Shown here in pieces: positions 6,720 to 8,553 of a stretch of DNA of 8,553 nt (the first letter of the stretch is position 1; the number at the start of each line of letters is the position of its first letter). The notes under the pieces were generated by a model. That model saw nothing but the letters and a program-made list of their open reading frames with translations, had not been told where the DNA came from and did not search any database. Made by a program: the position numbers and the translations under genes. This stretch comes from JBMTVN01 sp046047235 (GTDB taxonomy: Bacteria; Verrucomicrobiota; Verrucomicrobiia; Limisphaerales; JAHDYP01), in the NCBI GenBank assembly GCA_046047235.1, contig JBJOII010000156.1, positions 1 to 8,553 of the forward strand. The letters are read 5' to 3'.

Positions 6720-6947
6720 ATGATTTATACAACCCACACCTTCAGCTGGACCCAACCCGACCTCCTCCACCCTACCCACTCCCCCAAGGAAACCACACTC
6801 GGCGGTGTGCACAGCATCCGCCCGCTCAGTCCTGAAATCGATTCAAGATACCCCTCCCTCCCCATAACCGATGAACCCCTCTGGAAAACGATCAGCGGCA
6901 CCACCCTTTTCTTCATCCTCTGGATCGCCGCCCTCTGCCTCGCCTAA
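6720..6947 (+). CDS. Small tail-anchored hypothetical protein
   Basis: I do not recognise this 75-aa protein. It has a polar, Pro- and His-rich N-terminal part (residues 1-58) and a single hydrophobic segment at the very end, GTTLFFILWIAALCLA (60-75). That layout suggests a C-terminally anchored membrane protein facing the cytoplasm. The ATG at 6720 is preferred to an in-frame ATG at 6690 because an extended -10 motif sits directly before it, which would give a leaderless transcript. Codon use is C-ending (CTC, ACC, CAC, ATC), as in the two long plus-strand genes, which supports real coding. Its stop is 13 bp from the stop of the convergent minus-strand gene, with no terminator hairpin in between. 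Confidence 0.62.
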   Translation: MIYTTHTFSWTQPDLLHPTHSPKETTLGGVHSIRPLSPEIDSRYPSLPITDEPLWKTISGTTLFFILWIAALCLA

Positions 6948-6960
6948 CAGACTCACCCCC

Positions 6961-7245
6961 TCAATACGTCGAGGAAATATAGGCCAACGCTGCCAGCGCA
7001 AAACTACCCAAACTCACCAGACAACCCAAAAGCGATAACCCAAAACCCGCCAACCGATAGCCCCGCGCCGGATTCCAAACCCGACGCTCCAACTTTCTCG
7101 CCGCACCCGATTGCCACCAACCCAGAACAACAAACGGAATCCCCACCCAAGGCAACAAAGACAGCCCGCCAAAAACAAAACAACGCAACGACCGCTTGAT
7201 CGCCTGAACCCGCTCCAACCCCGCACCCCCTCCCTGCTCACTCAT
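6961..7245 (-). CDS. Small two-helix membrane protein, unknown function
   Basis: The 94-aa product has a short polar N-terminus, a hydrophobic helix at about 20-44 (FGGLSLLPWVGIPFVVLGWW), a basic loop with the motif WNPARGYRLAG (57-67), and a second helix at about 65-91. This hairpin layout recalls DUF4190-like small membrane proteins, but I cannot assign it to a family with certainty. Its ATG overlaps the end of the upstream gene by 8 bp (7238-7245), so it is probably translated from the same mRNA as the prepilin-like genes. It is the last gene of that operon. The link to the secretion or pilus machinery rests on position alone. Confidence 0.75.
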   Translation of the reverse strand: MSEQGGGAGLERVQAIKRSLRCFVFGGLSLLPWVGIPFVVLGWWQSGAARKLERRVWNPARGYRLAGFGLSLLGCLVSLGSFALAALAYISSTY

Positions 7246-7438
7246 CCCCAGCCTCCCTCTCCACCGGCGAGGACACCGCCGATGTCCGACTAATCAACTC
7301 CACCTCCTGCTTCATCCGCTCAATCGAACCGCTGTTCAGTCGCACGTAGATCGCCACCAGGACGATCAATGCCAACATGATCACGGTCACCAACCCCCGC
7401 TCACCAGACCGCGCAGTATGCTCTGCACAAACCTTCAT
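7238..7438 (-). CDS. Very short pseudopilin-like membrane protein lacking Glu at +5
   Basis: This 66-aa protein has a basic leader ending in SGERG (11-15), a hydrophobic helix LVTVIMLALIVLVAIYV (16-32), and then a polar, heptad-like tail with NSGSIERMKQEVELI (35-49). The leader-Gly-helix layout is that of a class III prepilin cut after Gly15. However, position +5 of the mature chain is Ile, not the usual Glu, a feature otherwise known from GspK-type tip pseudopilins, which are far longer. The start at 7438 is chosen because its ATG overlaps the previous stop as ATGA; the longer in-frame ORF back to 7546 lies within that gene. It could be a truncated pseudopilin, an assembly factor, or a simple membrane-anchored coiled coil. 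Confidence 0.72.
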   Translation of the reverse strand: MKVCAEHTARSGERGLVTVIMLALIVLVAIYVRLNSGSIERMKQEVELISRTSAVSSPVEREAGDE

Positions 7439-7956
7439 GGCCTCTCCTCCTCCGCAGCCCCGCCGCCAGGCACCGCCTGAAACGTAAACCGCGGTACCAC
7501 CGCCGCATGCACCGATCGCTTGCTCAGTTCCAACTCCCACCGCCAAGCCACCACCCCACCCACCTCATCGCGGTGAAATACACAACGCTCCACCCCACTA
7601 AGCACCCGCCGCCATTCCTTCTCCCCTATCCCCATCCGAAATACATTCGTCCCCGCAAACCGATACCCCACCCCTCCACCCTCATCCCGCAGCATCAACT
7701 CCACCCCCCCCACATCACCCCCGCGTAACTCAATCTTCCCGCGCTCCCGCACCTCCGACCGCCACCGCTCCCCTAACCGCAATACCTGAACCACATCCTC
7801 CGTAGCCCGCTCCAAATGCTTCGACTGCGTATACACCCGGTAAAACAAACCAAACCCCAACCCCACCACGACCATCCATAAACTTAAATACGCCAGACAC
7901 TCCATCAGCATGATGCCGCGCCTGCCTCCGCCACCACTCCTCACCCCCGCCCTCAT
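7435..7956 (-). CDS. Prepilin-type pseudopilin (GspJ-like in layout)
   Basis: The 173-aa product carries a clear prepilin peptidase site: a basic leader GGGGRRG (8-14), then IMLMECLAYLSLWMVVVGLG from residue 15, with the conserved Glu at +5 (Glu19). The hydrophobic helix runs to about residue 38. A basic and acidic helical stretch and a beta-rich C-terminal domain follow, typical of minor pseudopilins that build the tip of a type II secretion or type IV pilus-like fibre in the inner membrane. The start at 7956 is preferred because it overlaps the upstream stop as ATGA and gives a short leader. The ORF itself is open back to 8016. GspJ-like is a judgement from size and position; the family cannot be settled by eye. 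Confidence 0.85.
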   Translation of the reverse strand: MRAGVRSGGGGRRGIMLMECLAYLSLWMVVVGLGFGLFYRVYTQSKHLERATEDVVQVLRLGERWRSEVRERGKIELRGGDVGGVELMLRDEGGGVGYRFAGTNVFRMGIGEKEWRRVLSGVERCVFHRDEVGGVVAWRWELELSKRSVHAAVVPRFTFQAVPGGGAAEEERP

Positions 7957-8333
7957 AACCGCACCTCCCTCGCAATCGGCAACCTCTTCCGAACAGGCGT
8001 CGCCTCCGCCCTCCATTCCAACCTCAATACCCCCTCCCGCACCTCAAGGACAAACCGCCCCGACGGCAAACTCGCCGCCGCCTCAGCCCGCACAGGATAC
8101 ACATGCTCCCCCACTCCAAACTCCCTCCACGCCCCAGCCCGTAAAACCTCCAGCTCACCGTCCAATACCTCCATCACCACCGCCCGCTCATACGCCGCCA
8201 ACGCCACTTTCTGCTGAGGAAATAAAGTCAACGTCAACGGCATCAACGCCAAAACCAAAATAGATAAACCCACCACCGCATCAGCGTTGATGTAGCCTCG
8301 CCTACCCCCAAAACATGCCCGCTTCGTCACCAT
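7953..8333 (-). CDS. Minor prepilin-like protein with Asp at +5
   Basis: The 126-aa product has a basic leader KRACFGGRRG (4-13), then YINADAVVGLSILVLALMPL (14-33), a single membrane helix with the prepilin layout. Cut after Gly13, the mature chain has Asp (codon GAT) where nearly all prepilins have Glu at +5. The C-terminal part is a small beta-rich domain (about 60-126). Size and position directly after GspF suggest a GspI- or PilV-like minor pseudopilin. Its ATG overlaps the end of the GspF gene by 7 bp, and its stop overlaps the next ATG by 4 bp. It is probably cytoplasmic-membrane embedded until assembly. Confidence 0.8.
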   Translation of the reverse strand: MVTKRACFGGRRGYINADAVVGLSILVLALMPLTLTLFPQQKVALAAYERAVVMEVLDGELEVLRAGAWREFGVGEHVYPVRAEAAASLPSGRFVLEVREGVLRLEWRAEATPVRKRLPIAREVRL

Positions 8334-8553
8334 AACGCCGCCACCTCAATCACCGCGATCAATGGCTGAAAGACCGCCACCACCACAAACCCCACCAACA
8401 AGCCGTTGCTCAGCACCAATAACGTCGTCAAAACTTGCGATACCCCCTGCTGACTCTGATACGCCCTCGCATCCAATACCTCCAACCACCCCCCCAAGGC
8501 CCGTCCAAATCCCCCCCGCGCCGCCGTCGCATTCCCCATCCTCCATGTCAGCT
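8327..8553 (-). CDS. GspF/PilC-type inner-membrane platform protein, C-terminal part only
   Basis: The minus-strand frame is open to the right edge, so only the last 74 residues are seen and the start lies outside. The segment has an amphipathic helix with repeated small residues and then a long membrane helix, VLTTLLVLSNGLLVGFVVVAVFQPL in part, close to the C-terminus. This matches the end of the T2SF domain of GspF, PilC and ComGB, including the near-terminal Pro after the helix. These proteins are the inner-membrane platform that the assembly ATPase drives to add pilin subunits. The identification is supported by the two prepilin-like genes that follow at once. Which machine it belongs to (type II secretion, type IV pilus or competence pseudopilus) cannot be told from this piece. 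Confidence 0.78.
   Translation of the reverse strand, partial: LTWRMGNATAARGGFGRALGGWLEVLDARAYQSQQGVSQVLTTLLVLSNGLLVGFVVVAVFQPLIAVIEVAALW

Noticed and set aside
6725..6916. 63-aa minus-strand ORF opposite the tail-anchored protein
   Set aside because: It has no motif, and the plus-strand ORF has a promoter-like motif, matching C-ending codon use and a sensible membrane segment.
7438..7546. N-terminal extension of the 66-aa protein to an upstream ATG
   Set aside because: The extra 36 residues are Gly-rich and lie wholly within the preceding gene. The ATGA junction at 7435-7438 gives a better start and a normal prepilin-like leader.

Overview
The window looks like a chromosomal segment from a GC-rich heterotrophic bacterium, most likely Verrucomicrobiota or a relative in the PVC group. 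That guess rests on three things: a secreted GH51 arabinofuranosidase with carbohydrate-binding modules, a Tat-exported Gfo/Idh/MocA oxidoreductase, and a cluster of short, divergent prepilin-like genes behind a GspF gene. No rRNA, tRNA, transposase, integrase, phage gene or CRISPR array is visible. The plus strand is strikingly C-rich and G-poor throughout, whichever strand the genes lie on.

Layout, left to right. (1) 1-1150, minus: purD (purine synthesis), with its C-terminus beyond the left edge. (2) 1220-1243: a clear hairpin terminator for the gene to its right. (3) 1290-3698, minus: secreted GH51 alpha-L-arabinofuranosidase with two beta-sandwich modules. (4) 3699-3821: a short divergent intergenic region with three tandem GAAACTCC octamers and a chain of two mini-ORFs. 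(5) 3822-4772, plus: DUF72/YecE-like protein. (6) 4773-5056: no gene, but an unusual block of 7-bp tandem repeats. (7) 5057-6538, plus: Tat-signal Gfo/Idh/MocA oxidoreductase with a strong terminator. (8) 6539-6719: a second copy of the repeat element, a GC hairpin and a promoter. (9) 6720-6947, plus: 75-aa tail-anchored hypothetical. (10) 8553 down to 6961, minus: an overlapping operon of the GspF C-terminus, three prepilin/pseudopilin-like proteins and a two-helix membrane protein.

How they work together: the arabinofuranosidase and the oxidoreductase could both serve plant-polysaccharide breakdown or sugar metabolism outside the cytoplasm. They are separate transcription units, so a shared pathway is only inferred. 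The right-hand operon is part of a type II secretion, type IV pilus or competence-like pseudopilus machine; its genes overlap by 4 to 8 bp, which points to translational coupling. The most notable non-gene signals are the heptamer repeat elements, the strand-wide composition skew, and a codon-context effect at Asn codons that can be counted directly in the two long plus-strand genes.
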